Translations under genes and position numbers: made by a program
DNA from: Constrictibacter sp. MBR-5
GTDB lineage: Bacteria > Pseudomonadota > Alphaproteobacteria > JAJUGE01
DNA length: 51,055 nt
NCBI RefSeq assembly: GCF_040549485.1
Contig: NZ_JBEPTK010000022.1
Coordinates: forward strand, 1 to 51,055
Direction of reading: 5' to 3'
The notes under the pieces: generated by a model
The model's input: only the letters and a program-made list of their open reading frames with translations
Told to the model about the DNA's origin: nothing
Databases searched by the model: none
Part shown: in pieces, positions 41,811-50,961 of the stretch
How the letters are laid out: the number at the start of each line of letters is the position of its first letter
Position numbering within the stretch: position 1 is the first letter of the stretch

Positions 41811-44800
41811 TCAACCTCCCGGTGAAACCGTGACCCGGCTGGCTGTCGTACCGCCAGCGAAGCCAGCATCCTGCAGGCTCTCGATGGCGAGACTCGGCCA
41901 GATGAATTCCCCGGCGTAAGCGGCCCGCACCACATAGGCGAACCGGAAACCCTCCCTTGCGCGGTCCAGCTCGATCAATGCTAACAGCCGATCGTCATGG
42001 GCCTCGCGTCGCAACACGGCGGTATTATTCCCAGAGTCCAGCTGAAGCCGTGCTCGAGCATCTGGTGAGAGCGCGAAGCCTGCACGTATGTCAGCATCCT
42101 CGATATGCCAACCGGCCGGCAGAAAATCGGTGAGAACCGCTAGCCCTTTACCGCCCGCCTGAGCTACGCCTTCAATTACGACACCGAGAAGCTCATTGCG
42201 ATCGAGCTTTATTGTCAGAGGGTCAATCGGTCGATCCGGGTCGACCCCATCGCGCAGACGATACAGTTGCCGGCCTATCCGGAATCCGGCGTCGGTGACC
42301 GAACCTGGTATCTTAGTTGATATGCCGCGGACCGAAAGTTCATGCACGAGTTCCTCCTGACTCCGGTTATCGATATCGATCGACCGATTCATCGATGCGA
42401 GCCGAAGTTCAGGTGAATTCCAGCCACCCTGCGCAATTCTGTGCCGCTCTCCATTAATACTAATGTCTATGGGTGCCGATTTCTCCGGCGCAAGCCGGAT
42501 CTGGCTCAGCGCCAGCTTGGCCCGGGTTTCAAGGCCGATACGAGGATTCTTGTCGGTCGCCGCGCGGGTCGCCGCAAGCAATTTTTCCATAAGCGCCCCC
42601 CTGGCCTTAGTGCTAGAAAGCCCGTAGACGAGATCGACGAGCATTGACATCGGCTGCTCTCGCGCTTGGCCGATTGATGCCGCAAGGGTCTCAAGGCCAC
42701 CTTTACGATCGACAGAGAGTCCGTACTCTTGCAAGGCCGCCATGGCGAGCACGCGACCTTCGAGGTTCGCGTTCATGTCGCTTTCCTCGCAAGCTTGACG
42801 GAGCCCGTCGATATCTGTGAACGTCGCGTGACCTAGACGAGCCAAGACGAATACCTGATAGGCATCGGTCGTGGTGCAATCAGAATAATCCACCGCTTGC
42901 TGCAGATAGTGGCTCACAGAAGAGATCGCGCGGGGCGGAACTGGTGCGCCCAGATCTCGCGCACTTGCCAGCACGTCCGCAATGTAGCTGGCACGAGCGT
43001 CGAAGCTCGAAAGCCGGTCACCGGGAAAACTGCGGAAGCCGCCATCCTTGCGCTGAAGAGCAAGCAATTCGCTTAGGGCACGGCTCAACTCAAGCCGCAA
43101 TGGTCCTGACGCAGCAGTCCATCCGCCGCTTTGTGCGACGGGCACCAGCAAAAGGGCAACCCGGCTGGCGAATTCCTCGGCGGCCAATGCCGGGCGGCTG
43201 ACCTCGTCCTGGAACAGCTGATGGTCGAGGCTGGACATGCGCCCGATCCGGTGCCGCAGTCGCACCGTCGTCGGAACCATGTCGGTCGCGACCCCCTTAA
43301 TCGCATCCTTGGTGAGCATCAGGGATCGCCCCGGAGCGACGTGGGTGCGCACGGTGCGAGTCGTCGGCTGCACGGCCGGACGCACTGGGATCTCCCAAGT
43401 TCGGGCGACGTCGAACGAATTGTCACGGGCACGCAGGCGCATCTCGATCCGGGCTAAATCCAACTCAAGAGATGCGTCGATGGCAACCGCTTCCATTCGA
43501 AACTCGACGCGCTCTCGATCCCCTTCAGTGAGATGCAGCGTACGCTGCGTTTCTCCCCGAAGCCGGACAGGCCCAGTCGCTCCAATCGTCAGATGATAGT
43601 CTCCAGCAGCTGCCCGGAAATTGTGGAGGTCAATGGCGGCGTTGACTGCATCACCTGGCGCTATGAAACGCGGCAGATCGGGGCGTGCCACTACCACGTC
43701 GCGAACCAGTACGGCCGATCGCGCCACGGCCGACTGGTCGGCAGTCCAGGCGACCGCAATCAGTTCGAGCCTCCCAAGAAAATCGGGAACGTCCACGGAT
43801 AGCCGAACCCGCCCTTGCGAGTCGAGCGCCTGGATCCCTGAAAACCAGACAACCGGCTTCGGCCAAGTGTAATCGAGCCCCCGCAGCGGACCGAGGCGGT
43901 CGCCGCCGGACCGGATTGCAGCTGCCGCCCCCTCATGCACGATCATGCGGTTATAGTTGTCTAACAGTTCGAGAGCGAGTCGCCGCGGCCCAAAGAAGTA
44001 CCGATCGGGGCTTGGTGGTAGATAGTCCGTTAGACTGAGGATGCCGGCATCGACCGCCGCCAATGTTACAAACCCAGCCGCACCAGGGCGTAGCCCAGTT
44101 ACCCTGATCGTTACAGGCATGTCGGGGCGGTTCGGCGAAGTCGTAGGAGCCGCATCGATCGAAACCGATGGTATGGCGCCCGGATCCCGAATCCCAAAGT
44201 TCGCGACGCCCACAGCCCGAGCGGGGTCCGGCCCGGGCTTCGCTGGGTCCAGACCGCGAAAGACGGTTGCGAGAAGGTAAGGTCGCGGGCCCCAGTTCGA
44301 CTCAACTGGAACTCTAACCGTGAACGGCTCGGTGCCAATCTTGCGATTAATAACCTTATGCACCCGGTCGGACAGCACAGCCAGCATCAACTCGCCGGCG
44401 AACTTCGCCTCAATGCGAGCCGTGATAGTCTCACCGGGGCGGTAGTGCTCATTATCTAGAATGATCCGCACCAAATCGGGACGTCCAGGGACGTTTCTGG
44501 CACCCTCGAACCCTTGAGTGAACGATAACTCGGAGAGTGCACCCCTAGTATCGACCACCTTCAAATAGTAACGACCAAGCGGATCATCAAAATTGAGCAC
44601 CGCTGCGTTGCCGGCTGCCGTCGCCGCCACCTTGCCGCGGCGGAGGAGGCGTCGCGTTAAGTAGACCCCATAATCCGACGCATAGTCGTCTCGGTGACGG
44701 AGCCACTGGAACTCCTCTTCTTCCGCGTACAATTCCCATTCAAGTCGCCTCGCGACGCGGCGGCCATCCGCATTGAGCGCCACGATCTCGATCTGAGTCG

Positions 44801-47249
44801 CCGGCATCATCCCGCTTGCGTCGCGAGCGCGGAGACCGATCCAATGCCGGTCGGTGTGCCGGACCTTCAGCGTGAACTCCTTACCGACGCTGCCGCCGTC
44901 GGTGTCATCAATCTGCACGCGCAGCCGGGCCTCCAATGGCACTGGCGTGTCCGGCAAGGTATCGAGCATAACCTCGGCCCGTGTCTCGCCTTGGGCTGAA
45001 GTTCGAGCGAGAGGCAGCAGTGGGCCCGCCTCGCTGAAGGATTTCTCTTCAGGGCCGAACCGGTAGTGCTGGTACTCGGAGAAGGGCAGTTCCGCGCGGC
45101 GAAGTGTGAGGCGGTAGAGCCCAGTTAGGTCCACAGCAGGAGCGCCATAGAGATAACGCGCGCGGACCGCAATCGGGAGTGGCTTGCCGGCTTCTAACGA
45201 AGCATCCGTCGGCCCGGCGAGTTCCAATTCGATCCGGTTGGGGACGAATGCTTCCACCTGCAAACCCGCCTTGCCAATAATGGTGTCGCGGCCGGCCCGG
45301 ACTTCGATACGCCAATTCCCGTGCATCGCAGTGCGTGGCAGGCTGAGCGGAAGGTGTGCGGCCCCCGCCTTGAACTCGGTCACCCGCAGGTCGCTCGAAA
45401 TTGTTTCGTCAGGCGCGACCAGTCGGAGCTGCAGCGGGGGCGGATCAAGCGCCTCCGCCCGCTCGTTCCGGACCATGAGCATCGTATGGACGGTCTCGCC
45501 GGGTCGGTAAATGCCGCGCTCGGTCCAGACGAACGCGTCCATAGGACCGGGTGCCTCGCGTCCGGCAACGCCGCGGTCGCTGAGGTCGAGGCCATCGCCG
45601 TCCGCGTCCAGGAAGGTGAAGTCGCCGTCTGGGCTAAACGCGAGAATTCCCCGCAGCCGGTTTCCCAACACGCCGCGGGCGAGACCCGGATCGAAGCTGG
45701 CCAGTCCGTCACCGTCGGTCAGGCCTTCCGCGAGCACGCGATTCGCTTCCGCTACGAGTTGCACGCGCACATTCGGCACCGCCGTCCCGTAAAGCAACGA
45801 GCGGGCAATGGCGTGGACGCCACTTGGACCTCTCAGGACCTGGATGCCTAGATCAGTCCGGACGATCCATTGCGTCGGCAGCGTGTACCAATCCATGTCG
45901 TAAGGAATCAGCTCATCGGCCAAGCTTTCGGATGCAACGATCTCTAGCGGGTTGCGCGTCAAGCGCCGTGGCGTCGCCACGACAGCATAGACACCCGGCC
46001 CGAGGTTCGCAGGCGAGCCATCGTCGAGGAAGCCGGGTGCAAAGGTGCCAGTTGCGCCAGGGGACCAGCTGGCGCGAGCTGCGAGAACGTCACCAATCGG
46101 CAGCGCCGTTGTCTGCTCTAGATTGCGCGCGCCGCCCAACTCGACATTCCCCCACCAGACTAGCCGACCGGCGTGACTGGCGAGCTGATCCAGCGCCGAA
46201 TCCGACAAGTTCGAGTTGACATTGCCGATAGCGAGTTCGTTGATAAGTTGACGATCGGTGACGTGGAACAGAAGGAGCGTGGCTTCCTTAATGTTGACGA
46301 AGCTCAATGGCACAGAGCCGCGGCCGTTAGTTGGCAAGACCAGCGTGTCTGATTTGAAGGCTAGATCGGGTTCGCGATCTCCAACCTCGATTGTCTCAGT
46401 CGTTGCCTCGCCGAGTGTCCGGCCATCGGCCGCTGCGAGGTCCGCGGCGATGGCGATCTGGTAACTGTCACCATGCCGCAGGCCATAAACGCAGATGTTT
46501 TCTCCCGAAACGGCTATATCCACTTCCCAGGGCTTGTCGGCGCCCGGGGTTAGCCGCTTCACCTTAATCCAGCGCCGGTACTGATCGAAGCGCGCTTCGT
46601 CGAGCGGTGCACTAAACCTTATGCACCAGCGCGGATTTGGTATGAACTGCAGAGGCTCCGGGGTCCACTCGATCTCGAGCTTGTCCTGGCGGGTGCCTTT
46701 TAACTCGGCCAGCAGGCGGTCGAGGGCTGGGTCGGTGACAAACCGCCCGACCTCAGCCCAGACACGGATGGCGGCGTCGCGACGGCCAACCTGCTCAAGC
46801 TGACGAGCGAGCAGCAACAGAGCTTCTGATGCCACAGCATCGCTGCGTGAGCCGGGCCGCGTCGCATTCAAGAACGCGGCGTAAGCGGCCGCAGCCGACT
46901 CAACCGCCTTCGAGTCGTATTCACGCCATGCGCGGCCAAGACGCAGCCAGGTTTCGGCGTCTTCGGGGCGCTGCGATATGAGCGCCTCATAGGCCCGAAT
47001 GGCTTGCTTCCACCGCTTCGAACTTTCTGCCTCTTTGGCCGCGCGAAGGTGCGTTGCGAGACTCTCTCCGGCGGCAGGGGTTCGACTGCTCAGCCGTTCC
47101 CCATAACGGGCCGCGTCGCCCGCCACATCGCTCAATTCGAGAGCGCTCACGGGGAAGACGGTAGCTAAAGACAGGCAGATGCCTAGCAAAAATCGGCGGA
47201 AGCCGCTGGCTGCCGCCTGCGTAACAGACCGTACCGCGGTGACCCGCAT
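41811..47249 (-). CDS. Bacterial alpha-2-macroglobulin, thioester motif absent
   Basis: An envelope protease trap of 1812 residues. AGGAGGA precedes the ATG; a signal peptide follows (FRRFLLGICLSLATVFPVSA-LELSD). A TPR-like region (RWKQAIRAYEALISQRPEDA) precedes the MG domains. The A2M family core includes RGIYRPGETVHTMLMVRNE, YRPGETITARIEAKF and DNYNRMIVHEG...LRGLDYTWPKPVVWFSG. Where homologues such as the E. coli thioester form have CxEQ before the alpha-solenoid, the sequence here reads HQLFQDEVSRPALAAEEF with no Cys, so covalent trapping is not expected. It is co-transcribed with pbpC, linking protease inhibition with cell-wall repair. Cytosolic function is excluded by the leader. It is intact, with no frameshift despite nearby IS activity. 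Confidence 0.92.
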   Translation of the reverse strand: MRVTAVRSVTQAAASGFRRFLLGICLSLATVFPVSALELSDVAGDAARYGERLSSRTPAAGESLATHLRAAKEAESSKRWKQAIRAYEALISQRPEDAETWLRLGRAWREYDSKAVESAAAAYAAFLNATRPGSRSDAVASEALLLLARQLEQVGRRDAAIRVWAEVGRFVTDPALDRLLAELKGTRQDKLEIEWTPEPLQFIPNPRWCIRFSAPLDEARFDQYRRWIKVKRLTPGADKPWEVDIAVSGENICVYGLRHGDSYQIAIAADLAAADGRTLGEATTETIEVGDREPDLAFKSDTLVLPTNGRGSVPLSFVNIKEATLLLFHVTDRQLINELAIGNVNSNLSDSALDQLASHAGRLVWWGNVELGGARNLEQTTALPIGDVLAARASWSPGATGTFAPGFLDDGSPANLGPGVYAVVATPRRLTRNPLEIVASESLADELIPYDMDWYTLPTQWIVRTDLGIQVLRGPSGVHAIARSLLYGTAVPNVRVQLVAEANRVLAEGLTDGDGLASFDPGLARGVLGNRLRGILAFSPDGDFTFLDADGDGLDLSDRGVAGREAPGPMDAFVWTERGIYRPGETVHTMLMVRNERAEALDPPPLQLRLVAPDETISSDLRVTEFKAGAAHLPLSLPRTAMHGNWRIEVRAGRDTIIGKAGLQVEAFVPNRIELELAGPTDASLEAGKPLPIAVRARYLYGAPAVDLTGLYRLTLRRAELPFSEYQHYRFGPEEKSFSEAGPLLPLARTSAQGETRAEVMLDTLPDTPVPLEARLRVQIDDTDGGSVGKEFTLKVRHTDRHWIGLRARDASGMMPATQIEIVALNADGRRVARRLEWELYAEEEEFQWLRHRDDYASDYGVYLTRRLLRRGKVAATAAGNAAVLNFDDPLGRYYLKVVDTRGALSELSFTQGFEGARNVPGRPDLVRIILDNEHYRPGETITARIEAKFAGELMLAVLSDRVHKVINRKIGTEPFTVRVPVESNWGPRPYLLATVFRGLDPAKPGPDPARAVGVANFGIRDPGAIPSVSIDAAPTTSPNRPDMPVTIRVTGLRPGAAGFVTLAAVDAGILSLTDYLPPSPDRYFFGPRRLALELLDNYNRMIVHEGAAAAIRSGGDRLGPLRGLDYTWPKPVVWFSGIQALDSQGRVRLSVDVPDFLGRLELIAVAWTADQSAVARSAVLVRDVVVARPDLPRFIAPGDAVNAAIDLHNFRAAAGDYHLTIGATGPVRLRGETQRTLHLTEGDRERVEFRMEAVAIDASLELDLARIEMRLRARDNSFDVARTWEIPVRPAVQPTTRTVRTHVAPGRSLMLTKDAIKGVATDMVPTTVRLRHRIGRMSSLDHQLFQDEVSRPALAAEEFASRVALLLVPVAQSGGWTAASGPLRLELSRALSELLALQRKDGGFRSFPGDRLSSFDARASYIADVLASARDLGAPVPPRAISSVSHYLQQAVDYSDCTTTDAYQVFVLARLGHATFTDIDGLRQACEESDMNANLEGRVLAMAALQEYGLSVDRKGGLETLAASIGQAREQPMSMLVDLVYGLSSTKARGALMEKLLAATRAATDKNPRIGLETRAKLALSQIRLAPEKSAPIDISINGERHRIAQGGWNSPELRLASMNRSIDIDNRSQEELVHELSVRGISTKIPGSVTDAGFRIGRQLYRLRDGVDPDRPIDPLTIKLDRNELLGVVIEGVAQAGGKGLAVLTDFLPAGWHIEDADIRAGFALSPDARARLQLDSGNNTAVLRREAHDDRLLALIELDRAREGFRFAYVVRAAYAGEFIWPSLAIESLQDAGFAGGTTASRVTVSPGG

Positions 47250-47326
47250 TACTTCCTCCTGTTACTCTAAACCCCTACAGTAGCGCCGATGTCCGTGCAT
47301 CGATATAACCAGAATGCGGGGTTAGG

Positions 47327-48268
47327 ATGACGAGCAAAAAACCCGCGGCATTCCTTAGCTACGTGCGCGAGGTAGACGTTCAGGGTGATGTTACGCGCCT
47401 TCGGGTTGCTCTGGAGCAGGCTGTCCGCGAACACGGTTGGGACGAATTTACGATCTTTCACGACCGGGTCGACATACAGTTGGGAGACGATTGGCGAGAG
47501 CGCGTCCTACGATCGCTCGCGGAAGTGCAGATCCTGATCCCGATCATTTCCCCTGGGCTCCTCAAGAGCGAGGCGTGCCGCTTCGAGATCAAGACGCTCT
47601 TGGAGCGCGAAAATGCGGCCGAGGGCCAATCTCCGATGATCCTTCCGATCTACTTCGTTACCACTCCGGCCTTCGAGCACGATCCGCGTACGGTGGACGA
47701 CCGTGTAGACGACGAGCTCGTTGAGGTGCTGTCCGAACGCACCTACCTCGACTACCGGAAACTCCGTATCAAGCCGAGCAGTGACGAGGCTTACAGGGCC
47801 GCGATTATTGGCGTCGCGGGCCGTATCGCAAAATTACTGGAACAGCTGACAAAGGCCCAGGATCAGCAAGTGGCGCCGGTCAAGCGGGATCCGGAGCAGA
47901 AGGCGGACGTACCCAGTGGACACAAGAAACTGAAGGGTGGCCGGAAGAGGCGGTCGATGCTTGCTACCAGTGTCGTAATCTTCTGCGCCTTGGGAGCAAG
48001 CGCATTGTGGTGGTTTATGGGAGACACCCTGGTTGAACCGAGGTTGCTGCAGCATAAGGTCGAAGTTTATCCGCTGTCGGATAGTTGCGTCGTGCAGCGG
48101 TCGACGCAAGCGTATCGTGCGCCGGACCCTTCGGCAATGCTAGGCCCGTTTCTGAGCCCGGGCGAGCGAATTGACTTAGTCGGCCGCGTCGCTGACCCTC
48201 CCTGGCTCGTATCCAGCGAGGCTGACGGCCGTCAATTTTACTTTCCAGAGCACGCCTGCGCACGTTAA
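47327..48268 (+). CDS. TIR-domain protein with one membrane segment
   Basis: A 313-residue protein. The TIR domain covers about residues 5-150: AAFLSYVREVD (BB-type start), FTIFHDRVDIQLGDDWRERV, LIPIISPGLLKSEACRFEIK with candidate catalytic Glu 87, and MILPIYF. A Lys/Arg-rich linker is followed by a transmembrane helix (MLATSVVIFCALGASALWWF, 211-230) and an SH3-like C-terminal region outside the membrane (VEVYPLSDSCVVQRSTQAYR, YFPEHACAR). TIR enzymes cleave NAD in many immune systems; here the outward domain may sense envelope damage, an inference. It diverges from the A2M gene across 77 bp that must hold both promoters. The gene stops eight bases before an IS481 end and is intact. Confidence 0.83.
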   Translation: MTSKKPAAFLSYVREVDVQGDVTRLRVALEQAVREHGWDEFTIFHDRVDIQLGDDWRERVLRSLAEVQILIPIISPGLLKSEACRFEIKTLLERENAAEGQSPMILPIYFVTTPAFEHDPRTVDDRVDDELVEVLSERTYLDYRKLRIKPSSDEAYRAAIIGVAGRIAKLLEQLTKAQDQQVAPVKRDPEQKADVPSGHKKLKGGRKRRSMLATSVVIFCALGASALWWFMGDTLVEPRLLQHKVEVYPLSDSCVVQRSTQAYRAPDPSAMLGPFLSPGERIDLVGRVADPPWLVSSEADGRQFYFPEHACAR

Positions 48269-48271
48269 TGC

Positions 48272-48514
48272 CTAGATGTTTGGTCCCGGAGTTTGATGGT
48301 GCGGATCATGGATGAACCTGGAGGGGTCGTCTGTCCAGGCTTTGCAGATCGCTTCGTAAGGCGTGAGGCCGCGTAGGGTCTTCAGGCGGCGGGCGAAGTT
48401 GTAGGCGGCGACAAAGTCTGCGAGATGCTGCCGGAGCTGGTCGTGGTTGTCGTAGTGGAAGCGCTTGACGGTCGCGTCCTTGATCGTGCGGTTCATCCGC
48501 TCGGCTTGGCCGTT
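48272..48514 (-). pseudogene. IS481 transposase, C-terminal piece
   Basis: The segment reads NGQAERMNRTIKDATVKRFH... and LRQHLADFVAAYNFARRLKT to a stop in the left end of the element. It is the end of the integrase core containing the last catalytic Glu (NGQAER). It was separated from the rest by the IS110 insertion at 48514/48515. Confidence 0.8.
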
Positions 48515-50110
48515 ATCCGGTATGTGAACTGCGGTGCCTTCACGTCCGGCTGTTCTCCTCGGGAGACGGCTCTATGGTGAGCCCATCTGGGACGCGGGGC
48601 ACCGGGAGCACGAAGGTGCGGGCAGGCCGTCGATAGACCCTGGGCTGTGAGCCCGAGCTCGTTACATGGCCGCCCCTTGCGACTTTCCCGGATGCGCCGC
48701 GAGCGCGGATCAGTAGATGTCGTGTTGCCCGCCAGCTCCCGTCTTGACGAGCCAGAGAGGGAGCAGCCATGCGCATCATCGGATTGGATATCCACCGAGC
48801 TTTCGCGGAGGCGGTGGCCTGGCAGGACGGCAAACTCAAGCGGCTGGGGCGCATCGACATGCGTCGCGATCGGCTCGCCGCCTTCGCCGGTCAACTCTCG
48901 CCGGACGACATCGTGGTCGTCGAGGCGACCGGCAATGCTGCGGCGGTGGCAGCCGTCATGGCACCGCACGTGAAGCGGGTCGTGATCGCAAACCCGAAAC
49001 AGGTGCGCTTGATCGCGCATGCGAAGATCAAGACCGACACGATCGACGCGGGCGTCCTGGCTCAGCTCTATGCGAGCGGGTTCCTGCCGGAAGTGTGGGT
49101 AGCCGACGAGCCGACCCAGGCACTGCGCCGGCAGGTCACGCGCCGCAACCAGATCGTCCGGCAGCGATCCAGGCTGAAGAACATCATCCAGTCGATCCTG
49201 CACGCGCATCTGGTTCCGTCCTGCCCTCACGCCGACCTCTGCGGGGCGAAGGGCCGGGTCTGGCTGGTCGAGCAGGTCGTGCCGGAGGACGAGCGGCTCG
49301 CCATCGAGCGGCATCTGCGCGAGTTCGACCGGCTCGGCGAGGATCTTAAGGTAATCGAGCGTGATCTCGCCTTCTCCGCCCTGGCGGACGAGGGTGCCAA
49401 GCGACTGATGACGGTCCCCGGCATCGACATGATCGTGGCGCTCGCCATGATGGCGGCCATCGGCGACGTGACGCGCTTCACAGCGCCCCGGAGGCTGGTC
49501 AGCTACCTCGGCCTGAACCCGAGCGTGCATCAATCGGGGCCGGGACCGGCCTACCACGGACGGATCACCAAGCAGGGCCGCGGTCATGCCCGCGGCATGT
49601 TGGTCGAAGCCGCTTGGGCGGCTGCCCGAGCGCCGGGCCCTCTGCGCGCCTTCTTCCTGCGGATCAGGGCGAGACGCGGCCAGCACGTGGCGGCCGTCGC
49701 GACCGCCCGCAAGCTCGCGATCGTGATCTGGCACCTCCTGAGCAAGGGCGAGAGCTACGTCTGGGCCCGTCCTTCGCTTCACGCAAAGAAGCTTCGCGAT
49801 CTCGAGTTGAAGGCCGGCTACCCGGCGGCCCGCGGCCAGAAAGGAGCAGCCAATGCCTACAACATCAAGAACCGCCGGGAAGAGGAGCGGCGGTGGGTCG
49901 AGCAGGCCGAAACAGCCTACGCCCGCTTCGTCGCGGGCTGGACTCCGCGAGGGCCAAAGAAGGTGCGCACCGGCGCCGCAACCGAGGTGCGACGATAGAG
50001 GCTGCGCGGCAGGGCCCGCACCTCACGCCCTGCTCTTCGCCACGCGGTCGCCAGTGCGCCGATAAATAATACCGGAAAATACCAAGAGACCCCTTGTCGA
50101 TCACATCAGT
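48515..50110 (+). mobile_element. IS110-family element inserted in IS481
   Basis: The ends are inferred from the break in the IS481 codons (GTT at 48512-48514 joins GGTCC at 50111). No terminal inverted repeat or target duplication is obvious, as usual for IS110. It holds one intact transposase and about 250 bp (left) and 110 bp (right) of flanking non-coding DNA, where the bridge RNA of IS110 elements would be encoded. Confidence 0.75.
48769..49998 (+). CDS. IS110-family transposase (intact)
   Basis: A 409-residue recombinase that uses a DEDD RuvC-like domain with a C-terminal Ser. RIIGLDIHRAFAEAVAW carries the first Asp, DIVVVEATGNAAAVAAVM the Glu, and KTDTIDAGVLAQLYASG the following Asp pair. 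The C-terminal transposase_20 region includes TVPGIDMIVALAMMAAIGDV, RLVSYLGLNPSVHQSG and HARGMLVEAAWAAARAPGP. GGGAGCAGCC lies just before the ATG at 48769. It appears complete and potentially active, unlike the 34.9-kb IS110 copy. Confidence 0.92.
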   Translation: MRIIGLDIHRAFAEAVAWQDGKLKRLGRIDMRRDRLAAFAGQLSPDDIVVVEATGNAAAVAAVMAPHVKRVVIANPKQVRLIAHAKIKTDTIDAGVLAQLYASGFLPEVWVADEPTQALRRQVTRRNQIVRQRSRLKNIIQSILHAHLVPSCPHADLCGAKGRVWLVEQVVPEDERLAIERHLREFDRLGEDLKVIERDLAFSALADEGAKRLMTVPGIDMIVALAMMAAIGDVTRFTAPRRLVSYLGLNPSVHQSGPGPAYHGRITKQGRGHARGMLVEAAWAAARAPGPLRAFFLRIRARRGQHVAAVATARKLAIVIWHLLSKGESYVWARPSLHAKKLRDLELKAGYPAARGQKGAANAYNIKNRREEERRWVEQAETAYARFVAGWTPRGPKKVRTGAATEVRR

Positions 50111-50832
50111 GGTCCAGGGATGGTAGGGCTTGGTCAAGCGGTGCTCGATGCCATTGTCGATACAGACGCGGCCGAAGATGTGGCCACCCGGCGAGCCGTG
50201 ACCGTGGCTGTCGCGATGCTTGGGCAGGTCGGCGAAGGCTATCCCATTGTCGGTGAGCACGGTGTGGATCTTGTAGGGGAAGGCCTCGATCACGTTCCTG
50301 AGGAAGGCCGATCCCGCCATCTTGCCGGCCTTGTCGTGGAACTCGACGCAGGTGAATTTCGAGACCCGGTCGATGGCAAGGAACATGATCAGCTTGCCGT
50401 CGGCGTGGCGCAGCTCGCAACTGTCGATGTGGACGTAGCCGATCTCGTAGGTCTTGAACCGCTTGCGCTGCTCCTTGGTCTCCTCGACCGGCAGCCGGGA
50501 GATGCCGTGGCGCTGCAGGCAGCGGTGCAAGGCGCTGCGGCTGAGGTTGGGGAGGCGTCCCTCAGGCAGCCCAACACGTCGTCCAGCGGAAGCAGGGTCT
50601 TCTGGCGGAAGGCAACGACGATGGCTTCCTCGGCGGGCGTCAGCACCGTGCTCTTCGGCGCCCTCGGACCCATCGGCGCATCGGCTGTCGTGGTCCGCTT
50701 GCGCCACTTGCGCACGGTCTTGGGATTCAGGCTGTAGCGGGTGGCAAAGGTCCGGCTGCTCTCTTGCGACGCTTGGAGTTCGCTACGAATACGCGGCGTC
50801 GTGCGGGCGCTGCCGTGAAGAACGCTTCCCAA
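50111..50832 (-). pseudogene. IS481 transposase, N-terminal and central piece
   Basis: It begins MGSVLHGSARTTPRIRSELQ with an HTH (FATRYSLNPKTVRKWRKR). After a one-base loss near 50570 it continues in another frame as NLSRSALHRCLQRHGISRLP and the DDE core YVHIDSCELRHADGKLIMFL, TVLTDNGIAFAD, RLTKPYHPWT. The piece ends at the IS110 boundary (50110/50111). Confidence 0.82.
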
Positions 50833-50961
50833 AATGCATCCTCCTCCTGACGCCTCAGGATCGATGATGCACCATCAGAATCCGGGACTACACACCTAGA
50901 CAGTCAGACGGCGCAGGAGCGCTCGTCACGGGCAGTCTCCACGCATGGGTTCGAGGAGCCC

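Larger units (their letters stand above)
48277..50894 (-). mobile_element. IS481-family element interrupted by an IS110 element
   Basis: Inverted ends TGTTTGGTCCCGGAGTTTGA (left, from 48277) and, inverted, TGTGTAGTCCCGGATTCTGA (right, ending 50894) flank the element. CCTAGA occurs directly outside both (48271-48276 and 50895-50900), a 6-bp target duplication. Transposase parts on both sides of the insert join as PYHPWT plus NGQAERMNRTIKD, the contiguous integrase-core sequence of IS481. Confidence 0.85.

Noticed and set aside
46130-46160. Asn-Leu-Glu-Gln-Thr in the N-terminal part of the alpha-2-macroglobulin as thioester motif
   Set aside because: It lacks the required Cys and lies far from the alpha-solenoid position where the thioester motif occurs.
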